A DNA stretch of 64,000 bases from Cryobacterium sp. MP_M3 (GTDB lineage Bacteria; Actinomycetota; Actinomycetes; Actinomycetales; Microbacteriaceae): NCBI RefSeq assembly GCF_015752155.1, contig NZ_JADOVI010000009.1, positions 62,001 to 126,000 on the forward strand, given 5' to 3'. A model generated the notes under the pieces. It saw only the letters and a list, made by a program, of their open reading frames with translations. It had not been told where the DNA came from and ran no database searches. Of this stretch, positions 17,851 to 25,536 are shown piece by piece (the first letter of the stretch is position 1; every line of letters begins with the position of its first letter). The position numbers were made by a program, and so were the translations under genes.

Positions 17851-17874
17851 GCCCTGCCCGGGCCTGCGTTTCAG

Positions 17875-18039
17875 TGTGGCTGACTCCCGGGACGTGCTGA
17901 GTGCTGAACTGTGGCTGACTCCTGCACCGTGTTGAGCGCTGACCTGTTGCTAACTCCTGCAATCCGCGGCCGGCTTCTCGGGCCGCCGCGGAATTCCGGG
18001 GGTGGCTTTCCGGCCCGGCACCGAATTGCAGGAGTTAGC
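17875..18039. repeat. 35-bp direct repeats leading into palindromic element A copy 2
   Basis: Two 35-bp units (17875-17909, 17910-17944) begin TGTGGCTGACTCC. A third phase-matched unit start at 17945 (TGTTGCTAACTCCTGCAAT) merges into palindrome A copy 2, whose perfect 15-bp arms are 17949-17963 and 18025-18039 and whose centre contains CGGAATTCCGGG. The 334-base stretch 17791-18124 holds the operon terminator and these repeats, with no gene. Confidence 0.8.
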
Positions 18040-18124
18040 CACGCGCCGACGGCGGGAGCAGCTGCCGCAGGTGAGGCCGGAGGGGTGGCGACGCCTCCGA
18101 CGGATACTCCGCTAGGGTGACGCC

Positions 18125-19021
18125 ATGACTCGCCCCGATGCCGCCGGCCCTGACGCTGCGGGCCCTGGTGCCGCCCGCCCCGATGCCGCCGGCCCTGATC
18201 CCGTCGGCCCTGACACCCGCAGCCGCCGTGCCGCGCCAACCCTGCGCCCCGCCTGGGACCTGACCGGGCGCACGGCGCTCGTGACCGGGGCCGGCAGCGC
18301 CACCGGCATCGGATTCGCCGCGGCCGGGATGCTCGGCGAACTCGGTGCCCGGGTGGTGCTCACCGGGACGACCGAGCGGGTGCACGAGCGCGCGTCGGAG
18401 CTCGCGGCTCGGGGGATCGAGGCATCCGGCATCGTCTGCACCCTCGACGCCGAGGCCGGCGCGCGGGTGCTGGCCGAGGCGCTCGCCGGCGCGGGCCTTG
18501 CCCCGACGATCCTTGTCAACAACGCCGGCATGGTCGCCGTCGGCGACGCAGAGATGCTGCACGGTGACGTCATGACGAGCCCCGCGGAGTGGGACCGCGG
18601 CCTCGCCATCAACCTGTCGACCGCCTTCCACGCCACCCGCACCGTGGTCGGCTTCATGCGGGACGCAGGCTGGGGCCGCATTGTGACGGTGTCGAGCGTG
18701 AGCGGCCCGGTGATGGCCTCCCGCAATGATGTGGCCTACGCCGCGGCCAAGGCCGGGCTCGTCGGGCTGACCCGGGCGCTCGCCGTGGACGAGGCCGCCC
18801 GCGGCATCACCGCCAACGCGGTCGCCCCCGGCTGGATCGAGACGGGCTCCCAGCTCGAGAGCGAGGCGGTCGAAGGCGGGCTCGTGCCGGCCGGGCGGAG
18901 CGGAACGGCCGCGGAGGTGGCATCCGTCATCGCCTGGCTCGCCTCCCCGGGCGCCTCCTACGTGACCGGCCAGACGATCGTGGTCGACGGCGGCAACAGC
19001 ATCGCCGAGGAGCGCCGCTGA
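18125..19021 (+). CDS. SDR family oxidoreductase
   Basis: A 298-residue short-chain dehydrogenase/reductase. The cofactor motif GAGSATGIG follows TALVTG near residues 52-66, NNAG is at about 136-139, and the active site has Ser in VSSVSG and YAAAK with Tyr205 and Lys209. The C-terminal VTGQTIVVDGG is typical of the FabG-like classical group. The substrate is unknown. The first ~40 residues are a Pro/Asp/Ala/Gly-rich tract of about 15-bp repeats that precede the normal SDR start (LRPAWDLTGRTALVTG); translation could begin later but no better start is seen. It stands between two palindromic repeats. Confidence 0.85.
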   Translation: MTRPDAAGPDAAGPGAARPDAAGPDPVGPDTRSRRAAPTLRPAWDLTGRTALVTGAGSATGIGFAAAGMLGELGARVVLTGTTERVHERASELAARGIEASGIVCTLDAEAGARVLAEALAGAGLAPTILVNNAGMVAVGDAEMLHGDVMTSPAEWDRGLAINLSTAFHATRTVVGFMRDAGWGRIVTVSSVSGPVMASRNDVAYAAAKAGLVGLTRALAVDEAARGITANAVAPGWIETGSQLESEAVEGGLVPAGRSGTAAEVASVIAWLASPGASYVTGQTIVVDGGNSIAEERR

Positions 19022-19099
19022 CCTCAGGCCGGCCCGGCCCCGTTCCGGCCCCGACGGCCGCCCCGGCCGGCCCGGCACAGCGGGTCTTCGTCCCCACCC

Positions 19100-19195
19100 G
19101 TGCATAACTCCTGCAATCCGCCGGCCGCCCCGGAATCCGGCCCGGGATTCCGGTGCGGCCGGGTGCCGGCCCCGGAATATGCAGGAGTTGTGCAC
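19100..19195. repeat. 96-bp palindromic element, family A copy 3
   Basis: Arms of 16 bp (19100-19115 and 19180-19195, one mismatch) carry TGCATAACTCCTGCA. The centre has CCCGGGATTCCGG. It lies between the SDR and the NPPF methyltransferase genes, both on the plus strand. Confidence 0.85.
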
Positions 19196-19234
19196 AGGGC
19201 CGCGGTTGGAGGGGCCGCGGCCCGGAGGTTCCGG

Positions 19235-20893
19235 GTGCAGTTGAATGGGTCAGTGACTTCTGCACTTGTTGACCAGCTCCGAGCCGACCTCGGCGCCGCC
19301 CACTACTCCGTTTCGGCGCTGACCGGCCTGTGGGGCATCGAAGCGGATGCCGCGCTCCGCCGCAACCAGCGGGTTCCGGCCCTGCGGGCGCTCACGGCCC
19401 TCCGGGCGAAGCTCGGGCGGACCGAACCTTCCGCGACCCTCGCCCGGCTCTTCGTGCTCGGCCTGCCGGTGACCCGCGCCGACCTCGCGGCCGCCCTTCC
19501 CTCGCTCGGCGTCTCCGGCGCCGAGGCGCTCGGGCTGGTGGCCGGGACGCCCGATGGGGCCGGGACGCCCGACCTTGCCGGCACGGCCGACCGTGCCGGG
19601 ACGCCCGATGGGGCCGGCACTCCCGACGCCGACGAGCGACTCCGCCCGCTGCTCGAACTGCGACCGTACAGCTTCGTCGACGAGCACGGTGCCGGCAGCT
19701 GGTGGATCGCCTCCGATCTCGGCGAACTCGCACTCGGCCGCCCGCTCGGCGAAACGCACGTGCTCGGCGTCGGCGGGGCATCCCTCACCCTGAGCGGACT
19801 GCTGATCCCGACCCAGGTCCGCACCGCGCTGGACCTCGGCACCGGCTGCGGCATCCAGGCCCTGCACGCCGCCCGTCACGCCGACCGAGTCGTCGCGACC
19901 GACATCTCGGTGCGCGCCCTCGAGCTGGCGGCGCTCAACGCGCGGCTGAACGGCATCCGCAATATCGAATTCCGGCTCGGCAGCCTGTTCGAACCGGTCG
20001 CGGGGGAGCGCTTCGACCACATCATCTCCAACCCGCCGTTCGTGATCACCCCGCGCACCGCGGGCGTGCCCAGCTACGAGTACCGCGACGGCGGCATGGT
20101 CGGCGACGCCCTCGTCGAAGCGGTCGTGCGCGGCGCGGCCGAGCACCTCACACCCGGCGGCGTCGCCCAGCTGCTCGGCAACTGGGAATACCGCACCGAC
20201 CAGGATGCCTTCGACCGCCTCGGCCGCTGGCTCGATGCCCCGCAGCCGGGCGGGCCGCCGCGCCCCGCGCCCGGCCTCGACGCGTGGATCATCGAACGCG
20301 AGGTGCAGTCGCCCGCGCTCTACGCCGAGACCTGGATCCGCGACGGCGGCACCCGCCCGGGCACCGCCGACTTCGACCGGCTCTACGGCGCCTGGCTGGA
20401 CGACTTCGAGGCGCGCGGCGTCAGCCAGGTCGGCTTCGGCTACATGCTCCTCCGCCGCCCGACGGCCACCGGGGCCGGCCTCCGCCGGCTCGAGCGGCTC
20501 CCCGGCGCGCTTGGTCACAACCCGGCCGGCATCGGCAGCCACCTGGCCGCCTGCCTGGCCGCGCACGACCGGCAGGCGGCGACGGATGCCGGCCTCCTCT
20601 CCCGGATGCGGCTCACCGTCGCATCCGACGTCACCGAGGAGCGCCACTACTGGCCGGGCCAGGAGGATCCTACGCTGATGACCCTGCACCAGGGTGGCGG
20701 CTTCGGCCGGTCCGTGCCGCTGGCCACCGCCCTCGCCGCCCTCGTCGGGGCGTGCGACGGCGACCTCGACGTGGGGTCGATCGTGTCCGCGCTCGCGCAG
20801 CTGCTCGAGGTTGACGAGGCCGAGCTCGCCGCCGACCTCCTGCCCGGCGTGCGCGGCCTCATCGACGACGGCTTCCTGCTCCTGCCCGCCTGA
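19235..20893 (+). CDS. DUF7059-type class I methyltransferase with NPPF motif
   Basis: A 552-residue protein. The start GTG 19235 has GGAGG 6 bases upstream; GTG 19253 (VTSALVDQLR) is the alternative. The N-terminal ~170 residues form a winged-helix-like domain, then motif I LDLGTGCGIQALHAA (about residue 201) and SNPPF at about 265-269. This is a combination used by HemK/RsmC-like enzymes acting on amide or exocyclic amino nitrogens, so RNA or protein methylation is plausible. The C-terminal ~180 residues carry a conserved extra domain. A run of AGTPD-type repeats (bases about 19541-19632, 15-bp units) interrupts the linker before the methyltransferase domain. Substrate not identifiable from sequence. 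Confidence 0.8.
   Translation: MQLNGSVTSALVDQLRADLGAAHYSVSALTGLWGIEADAALRRNQRVPALRALTALRAKLGRTEPSATLARLFVLGLPVTRADLAAALPSLGVSGAEALGLVAGTPDGAGTPDLAGTADRAGTPDGAGTPDADERLRPLLELRPYSFVDEHGAGSWWIASDLGELALGRPLGETHVLGVGGASLTLSGLLIPTQVRTALDLGTGCGIQALHAARHADRVVATDISVRALELAALNARLNGIRNIEFRLGSLFEPVAGERFDHIISNPPFVITPRTAGVPSYEYRDGGMVGDALVEAVVRGAAEHLTPGGVAQLLGNWEYRTDQDAFDRLGRWLDAPQPGGPPRPAPGLDAWIIEREVQSPALYAETWIRDGGTRPGTADFDRLYGAWLDDFEARGVSQVGFGYMLLRRPTATGAGLRRLERLPGALGHNPAGIGSHLAACLAAHDRQAATDAGLLSRMRLTVASDVTEERHYWPGQEDPTLMTLHQGGGFGRSVPLATALAALVGACDGDLDVGSIVSALAQLLEVDEAELAADLLPGVRGLIDDGFLLLPA
19541..19632 (+). repeat. 15-bp in-frame tandem repeat (AGTPD coding)
   Basis: Five to six degenerate units related to GCCGGGACGCCCGAT encode repeats of AGTPDG/AGTADR in the interdomain linker of the methyltransferase. 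Confidence 0.8.
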
Positions 20894-20934
20894 GGGCGGG
20901 TCCGCGCGCCGCTGGCCGCGGCATCCGTTCACGC

Positions 20935-20995
20935 GGAGTTCCGGCGACGCGCCGGGTTGTTCCGGCGCGAACCTCGGCGTGTCGCGAGTTTCTCC
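20935..20995. repeat. Imperfect palindrome after the methyltransferase
   Basis: Outer arms of about 20 bp are imperfectly complementary, and an inner perfect 8-bp hairpin pairs CGCGCCGG (20948-20955) with CCGGCGCG (20962-20969). It may be the terminator of the methyltransferase gene or a decayed dispersed palindrome. Confidence 0.45.
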
Positions 20996-21139
20996 ACCCT
21001 GGCGGAGGCCGGGCGGAGGCCTGGCGGAGACCGCGCGCACGCCGCGCGCCCGTGCCGGCAGCGTCCGGTCGGCGGATCGGCAGGCGGCTGCGGTAGTTTG
21101 GGAGCAACCACACCGGCAGGCTCGGAGAGGAGAGCGTCC

Positions 21140-21166
21140 GTGTCAGCACTGGCATGGTCACCGTAA
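21140..21166 (+). CDS. Eight-codon leader ORF coupled to the amine oxidase
   Basis: GTG 21140 follows GAGAGGAGAG with 7-base spacing and encodes MSALAWSP, ending TAA at 21164-21166. The stop overlaps the ATG of the amine oxidase (TAATG), whereas that ATG has no ribosome site of its own. The layout suggests that ribosomes load on the mini-ORF and re-initiate. Confidence 0.45.
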   Translation: MSALAWSP

Positions 21167-22587
21167 TGAAACGTCGAACCTTCCTGATCGGCTCGGTCTC
21201 CGGGCTGTCCGTTCTCGCGCTCACCGCCTGCGTGCCGCCGAGCCCCACGCCGTCGATGACGCTCACCCCCACGCCGTCGCCGACCGCCTCGCTCGTGCCG
21301 AAGCCGGCGATGATGCGCCGCACCTCCTGGTCGGCCGACCCGTTCGCCCGCGGCTCCTTCAGCTTCCCTGCAGTCGGGGCAACCCCCGAGCAGCGGGACG
21401 CGCTGAGCCAGCCGGTGCAGGACCGCCTCTTCTTCGCCGGTGAGGCCACCTCACCCGACTTCCCCGGCACCGTCCAGGGTGCCCGCGAGTCCGGCCTGCG
21501 CGCCGCCCGCGAGGTGGGCGCCGCGGCCGCCGCCGGCGAGCGGATCGCCGTGATCGGCGCCGGCATCGCCGGCCTGTCCGCGGCGCGCGCGCTGCGGGAG
21601 GCCGGCTTCGACGTGGTCGTGGTCGAGGCCCGCGACCGGATCGGCGGCCGGATCAACACGGTCAGCGACAAGAAATGGCCGTTCCCGATCGAACTCGGCC
21701 CCTCCTTCGTACGGCACAGCGGGCAGACCTCCCTGGGCGAGGAACTCATCCGGCTCGGCGTCGCGACGGCGCCGTTCGGCCGCACGGTCGAGACCCGCAC
21801 CCCCGCCGGACTGGTCGTGCCCGTGCCCGACACCGGGCCCAAGGCCGTCGCGGCCGCGCTCGCCTGGGCGGTGGACCAGCCCGCTGACGTGTCCATCGCG
21901 CAGGCCCTCGCCGATTCGGGGGCGTCGAAGCTGTCGACGACGGATGCCGACACCGGCATCTCCGACACCGACTGGCTCGACCACGAGATCGCCGCCGTCC
22001 TCGACCTGAACGCCGGCGCATCCGTCGACCTGCAGTCCGCCTGGTACACCTCGACCGACCTGGGCGCCGACGACGACCGGATCGTGCTCGGCGGCTTCTC
22101 GAACCTGGTCAAGGATGCCGCCGACGGCATCGACCTGCTCGACTCCAGCGTGGTCACCCGCCTGGCCTACTCGGACGAGGGCGTCAGCCTGCGCCTCGGC
22201 AACGGCGAATCGCTCGGCGCCGACCGGGTCATCGTCACGATCCCGCTCGGCGTGCTGAAGACCAAGGTGATGGAGTTCGCCCCGCCGCTTCCGTTCGCTC
22301 ACCGCGGCGCGATCGCGGCGCTCGGCGTCGGCACGCTGGACAAGATCTGGCTGCAATTCGACCAGCCGTTCTGGGACACCGAGGCACCGCTCTGGACCAC
22401 GGTCGGCGGCGACGGCGACTTCAAGGTCTGGATCAACATGGTGCCGCTGACCGGCGAGCCCGTGCTGATGGGACTCGTGGCAGCGGAGAGCGCCCTTCGC
22501 CTCGCCGAGGTCGACGACGACGAGTTCCTCACCGCCGCACTGGCCAGCCTGGAACCCTTCCTCGCACCAGTGCCGACCCCGAAATAG
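21166..22587 (+). CDS. Flavin amine oxidase-like protein, circularly permuted, Tat/lipoprotein signal
   Basis: A 473-residue protein. Residues 1-22 form a twin-arginine-like lipoprotein signal (KRRTFLIG...LTAC, Cys22), followed by a Pro/Thr/Ser linker. Residues 50-117 match what is normally the C-terminal end of flavin monoamine oxidases: WSADPFARGSFSF, then DRLFFAGEAT (87-95) and PGTVQGARESGLRAA (100-114). Only after that comes the canonical N-terminal Rossmann segment IAVIGAGIAGLSAARALREA (127-146), the acidic VVEARDRIGGR, and the substrate domain, ending LEPFLAPVPTPK where ordinary enzymes continue into the WGxDPF segment. All FAD-binding parts are present in permuted order. It should act outside the membrane on amines, but the substrate is unknown. 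A longer start at 21154 is possible. Confidence 0.8.
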   Translation: MKRRTFLIGSVSGLSVLALTACVPPSPTPSMTLTPTPSPTASLVPKPAMMRRTSWSADPFARGSFSFPAVGATPEQRDALSQPVQDRLFFAGEATSPDFPGTVQGARESGLRAAREVGAAAAAGERIAVIGAGIAGLSAARALREAGFDVVVVEARDRIGGRINTVSDKKWPFPIELGPSFVRHSGQTSLGEELIRLGVATAPFGRTVETRTPAGLVVPVPDTGPKAVAAALAWAVDQPADVSIAQALADSGASKLSTTDADTGISDTDWLDHEIAAVLDLNAGASVDLQSAWYTSTDLGADDDRIVLGGFSNLVKDAADGIDLLDSSVVTRLAYSDEGVSLRLGNGESLGADRVIVTIPLGVLKTKVMEFAPPLPFAHRGAIAALGVGTLDKIWLQFDQPFWDTEAPLWTTVGGDGDFKVWINMVPLTGEPVLMGLVAAESALRLAEVDDDEFLTAALASLEPFLAPVPTPK

Positions 22588-22681
22588 CGAAACCGCGCCT
22601 GACCGGGCCGTGAAAAAACACCCCGCGCGATTCCAAGCGAGGTGGTGTACAGTGCTCGCAACGTCCAGTCGTTGAGAAAAA

Positions 22682-22697
22682 CTCCTCTTTCGAGGAG
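22682..22697 (+). promoter_or_regulatory. Hairpin masking a Shine-Dalgarno sequence
   Basis: CTCCTC (22682-22687) pairs perfectly with GAGGAG (22692-22697) around a UUUC loop. The GAGGAG lies 6 bases before an ATG at 22704, so the hairpin would hide the ribosome site. Confidence 0.45.
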
Positions 22698-22703
22698 CGC
22701 TTT

Positions 22704-22893
22704 CATGCAGGTGCAGTCCATCGCGGTGCTAGCCCAGAGGGCCAGCCGTTGCCCGATCGGAACTGCCGTTGGAATCTGCCGGGTCTCCACCCGGTGCGTC
22801 CTGGCCGGGTCTTCCTTCGGCCACCCGGCGCAGTCGCCGCTCGGGTGCACCGTCCCCACCCGCGGCCGCAGTTCCCCCGGTTTGACCGCTTGA
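22704..22893 (+). CDS. Possible 62-aa ORF behind a masked ribosome site
   Basis: The ATG at 22704 follows GAGGAG by 6 bases. The 62-residue product starts MQVQSIAVLAQRASRCPIG, contains four Cys and several basic residues and matches nothing I recognise. About 84% of third codon positions are G or C, compatible with coding but not decisive. The 319-base stretch 22588-22906 holds only this ORF, the SD-masking hairpin, and a possible -10 element TACAGT at 22648-22653; it could instead be a structured 5' leader for the next small gene. Confidence 0.3.
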
Positions 22894-22906
22894 TTGAACG
22901 TGCCTC

Positions 22907-23170
22907 ATGGATACCCTGCTGGATCTCGACTCCGTCCTCCTTCTCGATTTCGACACCGACCTGCCCTGCGAAGGCACGCACCACGTGCGCGGTCTGAGCG
23001 GGCATTCGCCCACAGCCCCCGGCGCCTACATGGTGATCTCGCCCTGCTGCGGACCCAAGGTCGTGCAATGCTCGCCGCGGGTGCACGCGATGCGCCACTC
23101 GGGCGTGCTCTACTGCGGCGCCTGCCGCAATGAGCACCTCACCAGTGACTACACGTTCATTCCGCTGTAG
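22907..23170 (+). CDS. Small Cys-rich protein, zinc-ribbon-like (87 aa)
   Basis: The product starts MDTLLDLDSVLLLDFDTDLP and has a cluster SPCCGPK (Cys47, Cys48), Cys55, and YCGAC (Cys70, Cys73) in the second half. This spacing suggests a small zinc-binding ribbon. No named family is recognised. It lies between the amine oxidase and the convergent Pr6Pr gene, with stop codons of the two separated by only 3 bases. No clear ribosome site is visible before the ATG, so the start is uncertain; coupling to the preceding small ORF is possible. Confidence 0.55.
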   Translation: MDTLLDLDSVLLLDFDTDLPCEGTHHVRGLSGHSPTAPGAYMVISPCCGPKVVQCSPRVHAMRHSGVLYCGACRNEHLTSDYTFIPL

Positions 23171-23173
23171 CCG

Positions 23174-23995
23174 TCATTCTGCTGTGACGGCATCGGCCGC
23201 GTCCGGGCTGCGCCGCCAGGGCCGCGGCGGCAGCCGCGACGTGGCCGTGAGCACGGCCGCGATCCCGGTGAACAGCGCCACCGCGACCAGGCTGTAGAGC
23301 AGGGTCTCGAGCGGCCCGCTGACCTGGGCCGGGTCGAGGAAGAAGTAGGGATACCAGCCGACCAGCGCGCCGCGCACGAGGGTGAACGCACCCCAGAGGC
23401 CGGGCACGAGCATCACCCAGGCGGTGGTCTTCCAGGGCAGGCGGGCCTTTCCGGCATCCGTCAGCCAGTCGAGCAGGGCGATGCCGGGGATCCAGAAGTG
23501 CAGCAGCTGGCTGGACCAGGGCACCTCGATCGTGTAGTCCCGCGACGAGGACTGGATCACGATGGTCAGGAAGACGATCCCGGACACGATGATGTAGGTC
23601 GTGATCAACAGCCGGAACCAGTCCAGCCAGGTTGGGTCGACCGCCCGTCTGAAGGCGACGACGGCGCCGGCGACGAACGCGACGACCGCGCCCATGCCGC
23701 TGAGCACGGTGAAGTAGCTGAAGTAGTTGTAGACGGCGAACGTGGCGAATCCGAGCACGTAGTCGAAGTAGCCGAGCAGGGCGACGATGCCGGCCACCGC
23801 CAGCACAATCCGGCCGACGCCGTAGGCCCCGCGCACGCTGAACCGTGCCCCGGTGCGAGCCCGGGCGATGGCCGGGCCGGCCGCGGACGGTTCCCGCCGT
23901 GTCCGGCCTACGGGCGCGACGAACGGCCGCGACGCTGCCTGGATTCCGCGCGCCGTGGTCTTCGTCCGAGCGGGTTCGGATGCTCGCGCGCACAT
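23174..23995 (-). CDS. Pr6Pr family membrane protein
   Basis: A 273-residue protein with a basic 45-residue N-terminus and six membrane segments spread over about residues 57-255. The aromatic-rich FDYVLGFATFAVYNYFSYFT and the segment LHFWIPGIALLDWL are typical of the actinobacterial Pr6Pr family (F420-associated or androgen-induced-gene-like six-TM proteins). Function is not established. The ATG at 23995 has GGAGG directly before it, closer than ideal, so a start slightly downstream is possible. Convergent with the small Cys-rich gene. Confidence 0.85.
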   Translation of the reverse strand: MCARASEPARTKTTARGIQAASRPFVAPVGRTRREPSAAGPAIARARTGARFSVRGAYGVGRIVLAVAGIVALLGYFDYVLGFATFAVYNYFSYFTVLSGMGAVVAFVAGAVVAFRRAVDPTWLDWFRLLITTYIIVSGIVFLTIVIQSSSRDYTIEVPWSSQLLHFWIPGIALLDWLTDAGKARLPWKTTAWVMLVPGLWGAFTLVRGALVGWYPYFFLDPAQVSGPLETLLYSLVAVALFTGIAAVLTATSRLPPRPWRRSPDAADAVTAE

Positions 23996-24135
23996 GCCTC
24001 CACGCTACGCCAGCATCCCGGACGCCTCCTGACCCCGGCCGGGGGTGGAAACGGGCGAACGGCCGCGCGTCCGCGCACCTGGGAGTGCCGGCCGCGGCGG
24101 CTCAGAGGTCGATCCGGCCAAAAAATCGGGGTAGC

Positions 24136-24411
24136 TCAGAAGTCGATCCGGAACCCGGTCTCGCCCAGCGGCTCCAGTTCGGCGGTCTCGACCGACTCGA
24201 CCACGGCCGACGGCGGACCGTGGGCGAGCCAGGCGAGCATGGCCGATACGGCCGCAGGGCCGCCTTCCGCCTCCACCTCGACGGCGCCGTCGCGTCGGTT
24301 GCGCACGAAGCCGGCCACACCGAGCCGGTCGGCTTCCGCCTGCGCGTAGTACCGGAACCCCACGGCCTGCACGACGCCGCGGACGACGGCGCGGGTGCGC
24401 ATCCGTTTCAT
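24136..24411 (-). CDS. acyP: Acylphosphatase
   Basis: A 91-residue protein of standard acylphosphatase length. The active-site loop VVQAVGFRYY provides Arg20 and GFVRNRRDG provides Asn38, the two catalytic residues that bind and hydrolyse carboxyl phosphates such as acetyl- or glyceroyl-phosphate in the cytosol. The C-terminus is FRIDF then stop. An 18-bp duplicate of the 3' end including the stop (24134-24151) is found downstream at 24100-24117. The gene is alone, transcribed toward Pr6Pr. Confidence 0.93.
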   Translation of the reverse strand: MKRMRTRAVVRGVVQAVGFRYYAQAEADRLGVAGFVRNRRDGAVEVEAEGGPAAVSAMLAWLAHGPPSAVVESVETAELEPLGETGFRIDF

Positions 24412-24478
24412 CGCTCAGATCCGTTCATGGTCCCAGTGTGCCCCGGATCCGCCGCCAAAGGGCAGCGGAACCGGGCGG

Positions 24479-25501
24479 TCAGGCGGAGTCGCGCCAGACG
24501 ATGGGGGTCTCCAACAGGATGCCGTCTGCCGGCTGCTCCTCGCCGCGCAACTGGCCGAGCACGCACTCCGCCGCGGCCGCCCCGAGCCCGAAGGCCGGCT
24601 GGTGCACGGTGGACAGGTGCGGCTGGGTGCGGAGGGCCCAGGTGCTGTCGTCGAAGCCGACCATGCCCACGTCGCCCGGCACGCTGCGCCCCGCGTCGCG
24701 GAGCGCCTCGAGGGCTCCGGCCGCCACGGCGTCGGATGCCGCGAACACGCCGTCGATGCCGGGCTCGCGGGCGAGCAGCGCGCGCATGCCCGCCGCCCCG
24801 TCGGAGTAGGTGTAGAGCGGAACGCGCTCGACGAGGTTCGGGTCGAAGCGGGAGCCGAGGGCGTCGGTGAAGCCGGCCAGGCGGTCGGCGCCGGAGTCCC
24901 GGTCGAGCGCCGCCGCGATCATGCCGATCCGGCTCCGCCCCGTGCCCATCAGGCGCTCGGTGATCGCGTGCGCCGACCGGCGGTTGTCGATGCCCACGAA
25001 GGGGAGCCGGCGCAGGTCGGGCGGATGCCCGACGAAGGCGGCCGGCAGGGCGAGCTTCTCGACGACCCGGATCATCGGATCCTCGTGGCGGGCGGAGACG
25101 ATGATGACCCCGTCGACGAAACCGCCGCTGAGGTAGCGGGCCACCCGGTCGGTGTCGCGCTGGGAGTCGATCACGAGGCTGACCATCTGGTAGTCGGCGC
25201 GGGAGAGCACGGTGTTCGCGCCGAGCAGGATGCCGCCGATGTTCGGGTCGTCCAGGAACAATGAGTGCGGCTCGTGCACGATGAACCCGACCGCCTGCGA
25301 ACGCTGCATGACCAGGTTGCGGGCGGCGTTGTTCGGCACGTAGCCGACCTTCTCGATCGCGGCCTCGATCGCCGTGCGGGCCGCGGCCGAGACATAGGGT
25401 TCGTCATTGACGACCCGGCTCACGGTGCCGCGGGACACCCCCGCCTCCACGGCGACGTCGTGGATGGTCGCACGCTTTCGTCGAGCCGGAATGGTCACCA
25501 T
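24479..25501 (-). CDS. LacI family regulator of the galactoside locus
   Basis: A 340-residue regulator. The helix-turn-helix is ATIHDVAVEAGVSRGTVSRV at about residues 11-30, followed by NDEPYVS and the hinge KVGYVPNNAARNL, then a sugar-binding sensor domain (GFDDSTWALRTQPHLSTV near 275-293). The ATG at 25501 gives the normal short N-terminus; an upstream extension to 25543 overlaps promoter elements. It is divergent from the GH42 gene, whose promoter contains two 16-bp palindromes, the likely operators, so it probably represses the operon until a galactoside is present. Confidence 0.9.
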   Translation of the reverse strand: MVTIPARRKRATIHDVAVEAGVSRGTVSRVVNDEPYVSAAARTAIEAAIEKVGYVPNNAARNLVMQRSQAVGFIVHEPHSLFLDDPNIGGILLGANTVLSRADYQMVSLVIDSQRDTDRVARYLSGGFVDGVIIVSARHEDPMIRVVEKLALPAAFVGHPPDLRRLPFVGIDNRRSAHAITERLMGTGRSRIGMIAAALDRDSGADRLAGFTDALGSRFDPNLVERVPLYTYSDGAAGMRALLAREPGIDGVFAASDAVAAGALEALRDAGRSVPGDVGMVGFDDSTWALRTQPHLSTVHQPAFGLGAAAAECVLGQLRGEEQPADGILLETPIVWRDSA

Positions 25502-25536
25502 TCGATAACTGTAGCCCCCGATTTTCCGGAATCGGC

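Noticed and set aside
19100..19234. Extended start of the NPPF methyltransferase at 19100 (MHNSC...)
   Set aside because: These codons are the palindromic element A; the ATG comes from the repeat arm TGCATAAC on both strands, and a good ribosome site exists for 19235.
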